DNA of 64,000 nt, from assembly GCF_025642255.1 (NCBI RefSeq), contig NZ_CP106759.1, positions 186,001-250,000 on the forward strand, in the 5' to 3' direction. Position numbers and translations under genes: made by a program. The notes beneath the pieces are model-generated. The model did no database searches. It was not told the origin of the DNA and saw only the letters and a program-made list of their open reading frames with translations. This DNA is from Stenotrophomonas maltophilia. GTDB lineage: Bacteria > Pseudomonadota > Gammaproteobacteria > Xanthomonadales > Xanthomonadaceae. Position 1 is the stretch's first letter. Each line of letters starts with the position of its first letter. Positions 53,897 through 63,323 of the stretch are shown here, piece by piece.

Positions 53897-54997
53897 GTGA
53901 GCCAGCTGTTCTCGCCGATCACCTTCGGCCGCCTGACCCTGTCCAACCGCATCGTCATCGCGCCGATGTGCCAGTATTCCGCCGAAGACGGGCGCGCCAG
54001 CGATTGGCATGCCATGCATCTGGGCAACCTGGCGCAATCCGGTGCCGGCCTGCTGATCCTGGAAGCGACGGCGGTTGAGCCGCGTGGACGCATCAGCTGG
54101 GCCGACCTCGGCCTGTGGGATGACGGTACCGAAGCTGCGCTGGCACACGTGCTGGCCAGCGTGCGGCGCTGGTCGCCGATGCCGCTGGGCATCCAGCTGG
54201 GCCATGCCGGCCGCAAGGCCTCGGTACAGCGTCCCTGGGACGGCGGTGGCCAGCTGCCGGCCGATGATGCACGTGGCTGGACCACGGTGGCGCCGTCAGC
54301 GCTGCCGTTCCATGCTGCCGATCCCGCGCCGCAGGAACTGGATGAGGCGGGCATCGCGGGAATCGTTGCTGCCTTCGCCGCCAGCGCGGTGCGCGCCGAA
54401 CGCCTGGGCTTCGAACTGATCGAAGTGCATGCCGCGCACGGCTATCTGCTGCACCAGTTCCTGTCACCGCTGAGCAACCGGCGCACCGATGGCTACGGGG
54501 GTTCGCTGCCCAATCGCCTGCGCCTGCTGGTAGAGGTATTCGATGCCGTGCGCGCGGCAGTGTCCGACAAGGTGGCCGTCGGCGTGCGCATCTCCGCCAG
54601 CGACTGGGTCGACGGTGGCTGGGATCTGCTGCAGAGCGAAGCGCTGTCCCAGGTGCTGGACGCGCGTGGCTGCGATTTCCTGCACGTGTCCAGCGGCGGC
54701 CTGGATGAGCGCCAGAAGATCAGCGTCGGGCCGGGCTACCAGGTGCCGTTCGCGGCCGCGATCAAGGCCAAGGTGCGCATGCCGGTCATCGCGGTGGGGA
54801 TGATCACCGAACCGGAGCAGGCCGAATCGATCCTGCGTCATCGCCACGCCGATGCCATCGCCCTGGCCCGCGGCATCCTCTACGACCCGCGCTGGCCCTG
54901 GCACGCGGCAGCCGCGCTGGGCGACAGCGTGGTGCCGGCCGCGCAGTACCTGCGCTGCGAGCCGCGTGAGGCACGCGGCGTGTTCACCCCGCGCTGA
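53897..54997 (+). CDS. NADH:flavin oxidoreductase of the Old Yellow Enzyme family (YqjM/XenA class)
   Basis: The 366-residue FMN enzyme reduces activated C=C bonds and some nitro compounds with NAD(P)H. The YqjM-class cysteine motif PMCQYSAEDG, the substrate-binding His pair HAAHGYLLHQFLSPLSN and the FMN phosphate segment are present. I chose the GTG at 53897, because homologues begin with LFSPITFGRLTLSNRI; an ATG at 53831 would add 22 unconserved residues. Neither has a clear ribosome binding site. It is convergent with a LysR regulator, which may control it. Confidence 0.9.
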   Translation: MSQLFSPITFGRLTLSNRIVIAPMCQYSAEDGRASDWHAMHLGNLAQSGAGLLILEATAVEPRGRISWADLGLWDDGTEAALAHVLASVRRWSPMPLGIQLGHAGRKASVQRPWDGGGQLPADDARGWTTVAPSALPFHAADPAPQELDEAGIAGIVAAFAASAVRAERLGFELIEVHAAHGYLLHQFLSPLSNRRTDGYGGSLPNRLRLLVEVFDAVRAAVSDKVAVGVRISASDWVDGGWDLLQSEALSQVLDARGCDFLHVSSGGLDERQKISVGPGYQVPFAAAIKAKVRMPVIAVGMITEPEQAESILRHRHADAIALARGILYDPRWPWHAAAALGDSVVPAAQYLRCEPREARGVFTPR

Positions 54998-55000
54998 AGG

Positions 55001-55912
55001 TCATGCCCGCCAGGCGGGCGGCAGGCCGGCCTGCAGGTGATCGAACAGCGCACGGATCCTGGCGGTGAAGTCGCGGCGGTCGCTGACGCAGAAATAGACC
55101 TCCATCGGTTCCGGGCGCCATGCGCTGTCCGCGCCGAACACCGCCTGCAACCGGCCATCGCGCAGAAAGGGATCGGCCACGAAGGCCGCCAGCCGGGTGA
55201 TGCCGGCACCGGCCGCGGCCAGTTCGGCCAGCGCGTCGATGTCATCGCACACCATGCCGGGCGGCAGCGGCGCATCCGCGCGCTGGTCGCCCTTGCGCAG
55301 GCCCCAGCGCAGAGGCCGCCCATCGGTGGGGAAACGATGCAGCACACCCCGATGCCCGCGCAGTTCGGACGGCTCCTGTGGGCAGCCATGCGCCTGCAGG
55401 TAGGCAGGCGAGGCGCAGAAGACGAAGGGAATGCGTGCCAGCGGCCGCGCCACGACGCCGTCCTCCAGCTGCGCACCGATGCGGATGCTGGCATCGACCG
55501 CCTCCGGACCATGCTGCACGGCCCGGTCGGACAGCCGCAGTTCCAGCTGCAGCTGCGGATAGCGTTGCTGCAGTGAAGGCAGCAGGGGCGCCAGCACGTG
55601 GCGGCCGAACGCGCGGCTGCTGGCGATGCGCAATGGCCCGGCCGGCTCGATGTCACCGCTGGTGACCAGGGCCTGCGCCCGCGCCAGATCGGTTTCGATG
55701 TGGCGCACCTGCGCCAGGTACAGCGCACCGGCCTCGCTCAGCGCCAGCTGGCGCGTGCTGCGGTTCAGCAGGCGCACGCCCAGGTGTGCCTCCAGGCGAT
55801 GGATGTTCTGGCCGACGGCGGTGGCGCTGATGCCAAGGCTGCGGGCCGCAGCGGCAATACTGCCGGTGTCTGCGGTGCGGGTGAAGCTGCGGATCAGCTG
55901 CAACAGGTTCAT
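55001..55912 (-). CDS. LysR family transcriptional regulator
   Basis: The 303-residue protein has an N-terminal helix-turn-helix (TGSIAAAARSLGISATAVGQNI, about 16-37) and a C-terminal substrate-binding domain ending DHLQAGLPPAWRA. The short N-terminal ATAVGQNI form is typical of a subgroup that regulates nearby oxidoreductases. It is convergent with the OYE-family gene. I chose the ATG at 55912 over 55930. Effector and targets are unknown. Confidence 0.88.
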   Translation of the reverse strand: MNLLQLIRSFTRTADTGSIAAAARSLGISATAVGQNIHRLEAHLGVRLLNRSTRQLALSEAGALYLAQVRHIETDLARAQALVTSGDIEPAGPLRIASSRAFGRHVLAPLLPSLQQRYPQLQLELRLSDRAVQHGPEAVDASIRIGAQLEDGVVARPLARIPFVFCASPAYLQAHGCPQEPSELRGHRGVLHRFPTDGRPLRWGLRKGDQRADAPLPPGMVCDDIDALAELAAAGAGITRLAAFVADPFLRDGRLQAVFGADSAWRPEPMEVYFCVSDRRDFTARIRALFDHLQAGLPPAWRA

Positions 55913-56025
55913 GACCCGCCAGCGTGCCACGAAAGCCCGCCACGATCACTTGGAACTGTCCGAAGTGGTTCGTTGCATCGGTGACAATGGATCACGCGGG
56001 CGGGGTGCTGCCCTACACTTGCAGG

Positions 56026-56877
56026 ATGCGACCCGATTCCATCCTCACCCTGTCCTGCCCCGACCGTACCGGCATCGTCTACCGCGTGTCGGGCCTGTTG
56101 TTCGATCATGGCTGCAACATCCTCGACGCCCAGCAGTTCGGCGACGAGGAAAGCGGCCGGTTCTTCCTGCGCGTGCATTTCGACCGCGACGCCAGCCTGC
56201 CCCTGGACACGGTACATGCGTCCATGGCGGCACTGGCCCGCGAGTTCGGCATGGACTGGCAGCTGCAGGACGGTCGGCGTCGTGCGCGCCTGCTGGTGCT
56301 GGTCAGCAAGCAGGGCCACTGCCTGAATGACCTGCTGTTCCGCGCGCACAGCGGGCAACTGAAAGTGGATATCGCGGCAGTGGTGTCCAACCATGCCGAT
56401 TTCGCACCGCTGGCTGCGTCCTACGGCGTGCCGTTCCACCATCTGCCGGTGAACGCGGATACGCGTGCGGTGCAGGAGCAGCAGATCATCGATCTGGTCG
56501 AACACGAGCGTATCGACCTGGTGGTGCTGGCGCGCTACATGCAGATTCTTTCACCCACCCTGTGCCGCGCGCTGGCCGGCCGGGCGATCAACATCCATCA
56601 CAGCTTCCTGCCCAGCTTCAAGGGCGCGCAGCCCTATCACCAGGCGCACGCGCGCGGGGTAAAGATCATCGGCGCCACCGCGCACTATGTCACCGAGGAT
56701 CTGGACGAAGGTCCGATCATCGAACAGGACGTGGCCCGGGTCGATCATGCGATGACGCCGCGCGACCTGGTACGCCTGGGCAGCGATACCGAATCGCAGG
56801 TGCTGGCGCGTGCCGTGCGCCGCCATGTGGAGCACCGCATCCTGCTCAACGGGCACCGCACGGTGGTGTTCCGCTGA
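56026..56877 (+). CDS. purU: Formyltetrahydrofolate deformylase
   Basis: PurU hydrolyses 10-formyl-tetrahydrofolate to formate and tetrahydrofolate, balancing one-carbon pools. The 283-residue protein has an N-terminal ACT domain (about 5-80: LTLSCPDRTGIVYRVSGLLF) and a C-terminal formyltransferase-like domain with AAVVSNHADF, INIHHSFLPSFKGAQPYHQA and the catalytic Asp in TEDLDEGPIIEQD. I chose the ATG at 56026 because GCAGGA-type bases precede it. It is convergent with pncA, 22 bases apart. Confidence 0.94.
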   Translation: MRPDSILTLSCPDRTGIVYRVSGLLFDHGCNILDAQQFGDEESGRFFLRVHFDRDASLPLDTVHASMAALAREFGMDWQLQDGRRRARLLVLVSKQGHCLNDLLFRAHSGQLKVDIAAVVSNHADFAPLAASYGVPFHHLPVNADTRAVQEQQIIDLVEHERIDLVVLARYMQILSPTLCRALAGRAINIHHSFLPSFKGAQPYHQAHARGVKIIGATAHYVTEDLDEGPIIEQDVARVDHAMTPRDLVRLGSDTESQVLARAVRRHVEHRILLNGHRTVVFR

Positions 56878-56899
56878 TACCTGCCCGGCCGGACGTGCG

Positions 56900-57526
56900 T
56901 CAGAGGATCCCGATCCCCGCAGTGCCCAGTGCTTCGCGCACCATCCCGTCGTTGGCCTCGGTCACCGGCCGGGTCAGGTCCCAGAGGAATTTCACCCTGA
57001 AGCCGGACGTGGCTGCGTCCTGCGCGCTCCACAGCACGCAGTAGTCGCGGGCCAGGCCACAGACGTGCACCTCGTCGATGCCGCGCTCATGCAGCCAGCC
57101 GGCCAGGCCAGTGGCGGGGCGTCCGCCATCGGGGCCGTGGTTCTCGCGGAAGGCGCTGTAGGAATCCACCTGCTGGCGGGTGCCCTTGCGCAGGATCAGG
57201 TCGGCCATGTTCCAGTCCACCTGCGGATGCAGGGCGGCACCGGAGCTGCCCTGCACGCAGTGGTCCGGCCACAGGGTCTGCGGTTGCGCATGCAGCAGGA
57301 TCGTTTCGAACGGACGATGGCCGGGGTGCTGGCTGGCGAACGAAGCATGGTCCGCGGGATGCCAGTCCTGGGTGGCCACTACGGTGCGGTAGCGGCGCTG
57401 CGCCAGCAGCTGCGCGATCGGCGCGACCAGCGCATCGCCGCGGTCACAGGCCAGCGCGCCACCGGGCATGAAGTCCGGCTGCAGATCGATCACCAGCAGG
57501 GCGACAGTGGCGGGCAGGGTGAGCAT
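56900..57526 (-). CDS. pncA: Nicotinamidase
   Basis: PncA hydrolyses nicotinamide to nicotinate for NAD salvage. The catalytic triad residues are Asp14 in LVIDLQPDFMPGGAL, the Lys near LILRKGTRQQVDSYS, and the Cys in HVCGLARDYCVLWSAQDA; the metal site is in DWHPADHASF. The 208-residue length is normal. It follows queH and metE on the same strand (55-base gap to queH), so it may be the last gene of a loose transcript. Confidence 0.93.
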   Translation of the reverse strand: MLTLPATVALLVIDLQPDFMPGGALACDRGDALVAPIAQLLAQRRYRTVVATQDWHPADHASFASQHPGHRPFETILLHAQPQTLWPDHCVQGSSGAALHPQVDWNMADLILRKGTRQQVDSYSAFRENHGPDGGRPATGLAGWLHERGIDEVHVCGLARDYCVLWSAQDAATSGFRVKFLWDLTRPVTEANDGMVREALGTAGIGIL

Positions 57527-57581
57527 GGACGTTCCAGCGCGGCGGAAGAGGCGACCAGCGTGGCCGCCCCCTCGCCACACG

Positions 57582-58253
57582 TCAATCGCCCTGCGGCGTT
57601 TCGTTGTCCTGGTCGTAATACAGCAGCCCGATCCGGATCCGCTCGCGGCCGGTCTCCCGGCGGTGCCGGTTGGCATCGCGCAGCGAGTACACGCAGCCAC
57701 AGTACTCCTGCTGGTAGAACCGCTCGCGCTTGCTGATCTCGATCATGCGGCTGGCACCACCGCCCTTGCGCCAGTTGTAATCCCAGTACTGCAGGCCCTC
57801 GTAGCGCGCCGCGGCGCGGATGCCGCAGTCATTGATCTGCGCCATGTTCTTCCAGCGCGAGATGCCCAGCGACGAGCTGATGGTGTCGTAGCCGTGCTCA
57901 TGCGCGTACAGCGCCGTGCGCTCGAAGCGCATGTCGAAGCACATCGTGCAGCGGATGCCGCGCTCGGGTTCGTTCTCCATGCCGCGCGCGCGGCTGAACC
58001 AGTTGTCGGTGTCGTAGTCGCAGTCGATGAAGGGGACGCCATGCTGCTCGGCGAAGCGGATGTTCTCCTGCTTGCGGAGCTCGTATTCCTTCACCGGATG
58101 GATGTTGGGGTTGTAGAAGAAGATCGCGTAGTCGATCCCGGAGGCGGTGATCGCCTCCATCACTTCGCCGGAGCAGGGCGCACAGCACGAATGCAGCAGC
58201 AGGCGCTTGCCGTCGGCGGGCAGGGACAGGGTGGGGCGTTGGAGCTCGGTCAT
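57582..58253 (-). CDS. queH: Epoxyqueuosine reductase QueH
   Basis: QueH, a non-orthologous replacement of QueG, reduces epoxyqueuosine in tRNA to queuosine. Cysteine motifs [26 protein letters not shown] and [10 protein letters not shown] bind the iron-sulfur cluster and metal, and [15 protein letters not shown] is typical. The 223-residue length is normal. ATG codons at 58253 and 58256 are both possible starts. It lies 63 bases after metE. Confidence 0.92.
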   Translation of the reverse strand: MTELQRPTLSLPADGKRLLLHSCCAPCSGEVMEAITASGIDYAIFFYNPNIHPVKEYELRKQENIRFAEQHGVPFIDCDYDTDNWFSRARGMENEPERGIRCTMCFDMRFERTALYAHEHGYDTISSSLGISRWKNMAQINDCGIRAAARYEGLQYWDYNWRKGGGASRMIEISKRERFYQQEYCGCVYSLRDANRHRRETGRERIRIGLLYYDQDNETPQGD

Positions 58254-58316
58254 CATCAGGTACCGCACGGACCGCCGGCAACGGCGGCGGCCCGTGCATC
58301 GGGGTGGAGAGACAGG

Positions 58317-60614
58317 TCAGGCGACGCGGGCGTCGGCGTGCTCGGCACGCAGTTCCACTGCGGCGGCAACCAGTGCCTGCAGTGCAGCGCGGGTTTCCGG
58401 CCAGCCACGGGTCTTCAGCCCGCAGTCCGGGTTGACCCACAGCTGCTCCGGCTTCAGCACGGCCAGCGCCTTGCGCAGCAGGTCCACCATCTCCGCCTTG
58501 TCCGGCACGCGGGGGGAGTGGATGTCATACACGCCCGGGCCGATCTCGTTGGGATAGTTGAACTTCACGAAGGCATCCAGCAGTTCCATGCGCGAGCGTG
58601 AGGTCTCGATCGAGATCACGTCCGCGTCCATCGCTGCGACCGAGTGGATGATGTCGTTGAACTCCGAATAGCACATGTGGGTGTGGATCTGGGTGGCATC
58701 GCGCACGCCGCTGGTACTGATGCGGAACGATTCCACCGCCCAGTCCAGGTAGGCGCGCCAGTGGGCGCGGCGCAACGGCAACCCCTCGCGGATGGCCGGC
58801 TCGTCCACCTGGATCACGCCGATGCCGGCTGCTTCCAGGTCCTGCACTTCGTCCCGCAGGGCCAGCGCGATCTGCCGGCAGGTCACATCGCGTTCCTGGT
58901 CGTCGCGCACGAACGACCACTGCAGTACCGTCACCGGACCGGTCAGCATGCCCTTCATCGGCTTGTCGGTGAGCGATTGCGCGTAACTGGACCAGCGCAC
59001 CGTCATCGGCTGCGGGCGGCTGACGTCGCCGAAGATCACCGGCGGTTTGACGCAGCGCGAGCCATAGCTCTGCACCCAGCCGTTGCCGGTGAAGGCGAAG
59101 CCTTCCAGCTGCTCGCCGAAGTACTCGACCATGTCGTTGCGCTCGAACTCGCCGTGGACCAGCACGTCCAGGCCCAGCGCTTCCTGCACGCGTACCGCAT
59201 GCGCGGTCTGCTGTTCCAGGAAGGCCTCGTACTCGGCCAGGCCCAGCTTGCCGGACTTGTGCCGGGCGCGTGCCTCGCGCACCTCCAGCGTCTGCGGGAA
59301 GGAACCGATCGTGGTGGTGGGCAGCAGCGGCAGCTGCAGCGCCGCATGCTGTGCGATGCGGCGCTGCGGGTAGGCGGTGTGCCGCTGCGCATCGGCCACG
59401 GTCAGCGCGGCTAGGCGTGCGGCCACGGCCGGGTTGTGCACGCGTGGCGAGCGACGACGCCCCTCCAGTGCAGCGCGGTTGGCAGCCAGGCCTGCTTCCG
59501 CATCCGCCCTGCCATCGAGCGCGTCGGCCAGCAGGCGCAGTTCCTGAAGCTTCTGCCGGGAGAACGCCAGCCAGCCCTTCAGTTCGTCATCAAGCTTCTT
59601 TTCCAGCGCAAGATCCACGGGCGTGTGCAGCAGGGAACAGGACGGTGCCAGCCAGAGCCGGTCGGCGCCGCGGTCCACCTGGGCAAACCGGGCCAGGATC
59701 AGTGCGTTGTCCAGATGGGTGCGCCAGATGTTGCGGCCGTTGACCAGGCCGGCCGACAGCACGCGCTCGGCCGGCAGCGCCTTCAACACGGCGTCCAGCT
59801 GCTCCGGCGCGCGCACCAGGTCCACGTGCAGTCCGTCCACCGGCAGGCCGGTGGCCAACGCCAGGTTGTCCTCGAGCGCACCGAAATAGGTCGCGACCAG
59901 CAGTTTCGGACGCCGTGCCGTGGCCAACCGGGCATAGGCGCGCTCATAGGCTGCCTGCGCATCGGCGTCGAGATCCTGCACCAGCAGCGGCTCATCCAGC
60001 TGCACCCAATCCGCACCGGCGTCGGCCAGCTGGCCGAGCAGCTGCACATAGGCCGGCAGCAGGGCATCCAGCAGGTCCAGTGCGGCGCTGCCGTCGGTGG
60101 TCTTGGACAGCAGCAGGAAGCTCACCGGCCCCAGCAGCACCGGACGGGTGTGGATGCCCAGCGCCCTGGCCTCGTTGAACTCGGCCAGCGGCTTGTCACC
60201 GCGCAGGGCGAAGGCCTGGCCCGCGTGCAGTTCCGGCACCAGATAGTGATAGTTGGTGTCGAACCACTTGGTCATCTCCAGCGCGCGCAGGTCGATGCCA
60301 TCGCGCTGCAGGCCACGGGCCGTGGCGAAGTAGGCGGCCAGTGGATCGTGCGCGGCCAGTTCGCGGTAGCGTTCGGGAATGGCATCGAACAGCCATGCGG
60401 TGTCGAGCACCTGGTCGTACAGGCTGAAGTCGTTGCTCGGCGGTACATCGACGCCGGCCTCGATCTGCAGCTGCCAGTGCCGGGCACGCAGCGCCGCGGC
60501 GGTGGCCTGCAGGGTGGCGGCGTCGTCCTCGCCGGCCCAGTGGCGTTCGAGCGCCCGCTTCAGTTCGCGCTTGGCGCCGATGCGGGGAAAGCCCAGGTTG
60601 GTAACAGTGGTCAT
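58317..60614 (-). CDS. metE: Cobalamin-independent methionine synthase
   Basis: MetE transfers a methyl group from 5-methyltetrahydropteroyltriglutamate to homocysteine without B12. The zinc-binding residues are in [14 protein letters not shown] and [13 protein letters not shown] near the C-terminus, and [17 protein letters not shown] is a family motif. The 765-residue length is standard. Its start lies about 240 bases downstream of a cobalamin riboswitch, so the gene should be off when B12 is available and a B12-dependent MetH can act. Confidence 0.97.
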   Translation of the reverse strand: MTTVTNLGFPRIGAKRELKRALERHWAGEDDAATLQATAAALRARHWQLQIEAGVDVPPSNDFSLYDQVLDTAWLFDAIPERYRELAAHDPLAAYFATARGLQRDGIDLRALEMTKWFDTNYHYLVPELHAGQAFALRGDKPLAEFNEARALGIHTRPVLLGPVSFLLLSKTTDGSAALDLLDALLPAYVQLLGQLADAGADWVQLDEPLLVQDLDADAQAAYERAYARLATARRPKLLVATYFGALEDNLALATGLPVDGLHVDLVRAPEQLDAVLKALPAERVLSAGLVNGRNIWRTHLDNALILARFAQVDRGADRLWLAPSCSLLHTPVDLALEKKLDDELKGWLAFSRQKLQELRLLADALDGRADAEAGLAANRAALEGRRRSPRVHNPAVAARLAALTVADAQRHTAYPQRRIAQHAALQLPLLPTTTIGSFPQTLEVREARARHKSGKLGLAEYEAFLEQQTAHAVRVQEALGLDVLVHGEFERNDMVEYFGEQLEGFAFTGNGWVQSYGSRCVKPPVIFGDVSRPQPMTVRWSSYAQSLTDKPMKGMLTGPVTVLQWSFVRDDQERDVTCRQIALALRDEVQDLEAAGIGVIQVDEPAIREGLPLRRAHWRAYLDWAVESFRISTSGVRDATQIHTHMCYSEFNDIIHSVAAMDADVISIETSRSRMELLDAFVKFNYPNEIGPGVYDIHSPRVPDKAEMVDLLRKALAVLKPEQLWVNPDCGLKTRGWPETRAALQALVAAAVELRAEHADARVA

Positions 60615-60850
60615 TGCAGCGTGTCCTCATTGCATGTCGGCATTGAGGAACGAAGGAACCGCAGGACGACGCGTGCCGTTGCCGGCCCACGGGCGTCTTG
60701 CCAGCGACCTTCGCCCCCGCGGGCGAACCGGATGCCGTGAAAAGGACGCACGTGGCCGCGCACCCTGCAGGCGCAGGACGACGACGGCCCCGGCAACCTC
60801 CCCGCGGAGATTCCAGGTCGAGTCAGGGGACGGTCGTGTCCCCCGGCCGG

Positions 60851-61010
60851 GGCCGGTATTCGGGCTGTTGGACGCGGGCCGCAGCCCACCTACTACCTGC
60901 CGCTTCCCAGGCGCGAGCCCAGTGCTGTTGGCAGGATTCGTTTCCATTCACCGCTGCGGGGCAGCTCCGGAATGGGCGCGCGAAGCGCCTTCACCGGATT
61001 CCCGTTTAAA
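60851..61010 (-). promoter_or_regulatory. Cobalamin riboswitch upstream of metE
   Basis: Read on the minus strand, the sequence contains the conserved blocks in order: GGGAATCCGGTG, GAGCTGCCCCGCAGCGGT, AGCACTGGGC, GCCTGGGAAG and a closing CCCGAATACCGGCC. This is the cobalamin (adenosylcobalamin-type) aptamer found before metE in many proteobacteria. No clear intrinsic terminator lies between it and metE. Hairpins there, such as TTCGCCC-GCG-GGGGCGAA, may affect translation or rho-dependent ending instead. Confidence 0.93.
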
Positions 61011-61040
61011 TTCATCCCTTCATTCGCATGAAGAGATGAA
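61011..61040. repeat. 13-bp inverted repeat directly before the riboswitch
   Basis: TTCATCCCTTCAT-TCGC-ATGAAGAGATGAA has one mismatch in 13 pairs (G-U in RNA). It touches the 5' edge of the aptamer on the minus strand and lies just after the suspected promoter. Confidence 0.75.
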
Positions 61041-61056
61041 TACCTTCGGCGTGCAC

Positions 61057-61085
61057 AAGGTAGGCCGGTTGGCAGCAATGGTCAA
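61057..61085 (-). promoter_or_regulatory. Probable metE promoter
   Basis: On the minus strand, TTGACC (61085-61080) and TACCTT (61062-61057) are spaced 17 bases apart. Transcription from here would begin near 61050, just before the inverted repeat and the riboswitch. Confidence 0.5.
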
Positions 61086-61177
61086 GGCCCGGCATCACAC
61101 CACCGGGATGTGGCACCTTTCTCAGGCAGTGAGAGGCCGGCTTGCGATACTGGCAACCGACGGACGGGAGGTGACGT

Positions 61178-63052
61178 GTGGCGGCGAAGTACTGCGATCT
61201 GGTCATGAAAGGTGGCATCACCAGCGGCATCGTGTACCCCAATGCGGTACTGGCGCTGGCGCGCGAGTATCGCTTCAAGAGCATCGGTGGCACCTCGGCA
61301 GGCGCCATCGCCGCCGCGGTGGCGGCGGCGGCGGCCTATGGTGATCGCCGCCAGCAGGCGGGCGAGTCGCTGCCCGGCGATGCCGGGTACGGTGGATTGT
61401 CGGCGGTGTCGGCGCAGCTGTCGCGGCGCGGGTTCATCTACGGTCTGTTCCAGCCGGCGCGCGGCGCGCGTGCAGCCTATCGGCTGCTGGTGGTGCTGAC
61501 CGGCAATGCAGGCTGGCCCCGCAAGCTGCTGTGCCTGGCCATCGCCGTGTTCCAGATCGCGCCGCTGGAAGTGCTGGTGTCGCTGGCATTGCTGCTCGCG
61601 CTGGGCGCGTGGGGCGGCGGCTGGAGTGGAGTGGCGGCAACATTGCTGCCGTCCCTGCTGTGCGCCTACGGCGCTGGCGTGGCCGGGGCCGCGCTGCGGG
61701 TCGCGCGGGTGGCACGACGCAATCTGCTGGGCCTGTGCAGCGGCCTCGGCAGCGACGCGCGCCGGCCGGCGTTGACGGAATGGCTGCACGGCTGCCTGCA
61801 GCAGCTGTCAGGCAAGCCGGCCGATGTGCCGCTTACCTTTGCCGACCTGCACGATGCGCCGCGCTATGCCGACGAGCCGGACAGCCCGCATGCCATCACC
61901 CTGCAGATGATCACCACCTGCGTATCGCACAACGAACCCCGCACGCTGCCGCTGGGCGGCGCGCAGTTCTGGTTCCTGCGCGAAGAGTTCGACCAGCTGT
62001 TCCCGGCCAGCGTGGTGCAGTGGCTGGTCAACCATGCGGGTCCGCCGCTGGACGTGGATGGACGACTCTATTACCGCCTGCCGCAGGGGCCGCAGCTGCC
62101 GGTACTGGTGGCAACGCGGATGAGCCTGAGTTTCCCGTTGCTGATCAGCGCAGTGCCGCTGCATGAGCCCTCGCGCCGCGAGCGCCGCTGCGACCCTGGG
62201 GCGACCGCTTCCGATCCGGAACACAACGTGGCCGACAGCATGGAGGGGCTGACCAGTGCCGGCCAGGCCTGCGGCCCGGTGATCACCGCCTTCCGGATCT
62301 GCTGGTTCTCCGATGGGGGCATCAGCAGCAACTTCCCGATCCATCTGTTCGACGCGGCGCTGCCGCGCTGGCCGACCTTCGCCATCAACCTGGTCTATCC
62401 GCAGCATGCGGAGGAGGTCAGCTCCGGCGGCAATGCACGGCAGGCGCTGGAGCGATCGGTGTTCCTGCCCAGCGAGAACCGCCATGGCTGGCAACGCACC
62501 TACCAGTCCATCGCCGCGCCGGTGGCGGCCGGCGAGCTCGGCCGTTTCCTGTTCGCGGTGGTGGCAACCATGCAGAACTGGCGCGACCTGCTGCAGGCGC
62601 GTGCGCCGGGCTATCGCGACCGCATCGTGCACGTGACCCTGCAGGGAGACGAGGGCGGCATGAACCTGGACATGCCGCAGGAGGTGCTGACCCGCATCGC
62701 CGACAAGGGCAGCCTGGCCGGTGCGCGCTTCTGCGCGTTCTCCTTCGAGAATCACTACTGGATCCGCTGGCGCAACCTGGCCTCGGCCTACCAGCGTTAC
62801 ACGCTGGAAGTGGCGCGTACCGACGATCCCGCGCAGCAGGTGCTGGCCTATCGGGCGGCGTACACGATGGTGGCTGCCGGCGTGCCGTCGCCGCCGTCGT
62901 ACAAGCTGGGCTCGGAGGACAAGCGGCTGGCGTCACAGCAGTTGTGGGGGCTGATGGTGGAGCAGGGCCGCAGCTGGGAGGATCTCGGCCCGGACCTCAC
63001 CGACGGCGCACCACGGCCGCTGCCGCAGATGAAGGTGACCCCGATCTACTGA
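61178..63052 (+). CDS. Patatin-like phospholipase family protein with a hydrophobic insert
   Basis: The 624-residue protein has patatin-type elements: the oxyanion region KGGITSGIVYPNAV, the nucleophile Ser40 in GGTSAGA and the catalytic Asp379 in FSDGGISSNFP. Between them lies a region (about 100-180) with two or three hydrophobic segments, rarely seen in simple patatins, suggesting membrane attachment. The C-terminal 220 residues lack a motif I recognise. It probably hydrolyses phospholipids or other acyl esters. The start is a GTG preceded by GGGAGGTGAC. Confidence 0.85.
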   Translation: MAAKYCDLVMKGGITSGIVYPNAVLALAREYRFKSIGGTSAGAIAAAVAAAAAYGDRRQQAGESLPGDAGYGGLSAVSAQLSRRGFIYGLFQPARGARAAYRLLVVLTGNAGWPRKLLCLAIAVFQIAPLEVLVSLALLLALGAWGGGWSGVAATLLPSLLCAYGAGVAGAALRVARVARRNLLGLCSGLGSDARRPALTEWLHGCLQQLSGKPADVPLTFADLHDAPRYADEPDSPHAITLQMITTCVSHNEPRTLPLGGAQFWFLREEFDQLFPASVVQWLVNHAGPPLDVDGRLYYRLPQGPQLPVLVATRMSLSFPLLISAVPLHEPSRRERRCDPGATASDPEHNVADSMEGLTSAGQACGPVITAFRICWFSDGGISSNFPIHLFDAALPRWPTFAINLVYPQHAEEVSSGGNARQALERSVFLPSENRHGWQRTYQSIAAPVAAGELGRFLFAVVATMQNWRDLLQARAPGYRDRIVHVTLQGDEGGMNLDMPQEVLTRIADKGSLAGARFCAFSFENHYWIRWRNLASAYQRYTLEVARTDDPAQQVLAYRAAYTMVAAGVPSPPSYKLGSEDKRLASQQLWGLMVEQGRSWEDLGPDLTDGAPRPLPQMKVTPIY

Positions 63053-63082
63053 CCGCTGCCGCAGCCGATTGAACTGTTCCGG

Positions 63083-63314
63083 CGGGTGCCGACCTTGTCT
63101 GGTGGGTGCCGACCTTGGTCGGCACGATCTGATCCCTGCGGTGGCTCATCGCCAGGGTTCGTGTCGACCAAGGTCGACACCCACCAGGGCAATGCGTCGT
63201 TCTGACAGCTTGCGAAGATCTGTTGCAACCGGACCCGCCCCGCCATCCCACGGAATGCAAGCTTTTGCCGTTGCTGTTGCTTCGGCCTGTGCAGGTGCAG
63301 GGCGCAGCCCTGCC
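63083..63314. repeat. Repeat cluster: GTGCCGACC palindromes plus a partial copy of the 26-kb element
   Basis: GTGCCGACCTT-type units at about 63083-63124 and GTGTCGACC-AA-GGTCGACAC at about 63160-63180 bracket a large inverted repeat ending CACCCACC. From 63228, CAACCGGACC, TTTTGCCGTTGCT and the hairpin GCAGGGC-GCAGCCCTGC (near 63298-63314) match the element at 26340-26437. No gene lies in 63053-63323. Confidence 0.75.
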
Positions 63315-63323
63315 GAACCAGCC

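Noticed and set aside
60627..60947. A 106-codon minus-strand open frame upstream of metE
   Set aside because: It lies within the cobalamin riboswitch and leader, whose conserved RNA blocks explain the sequence.
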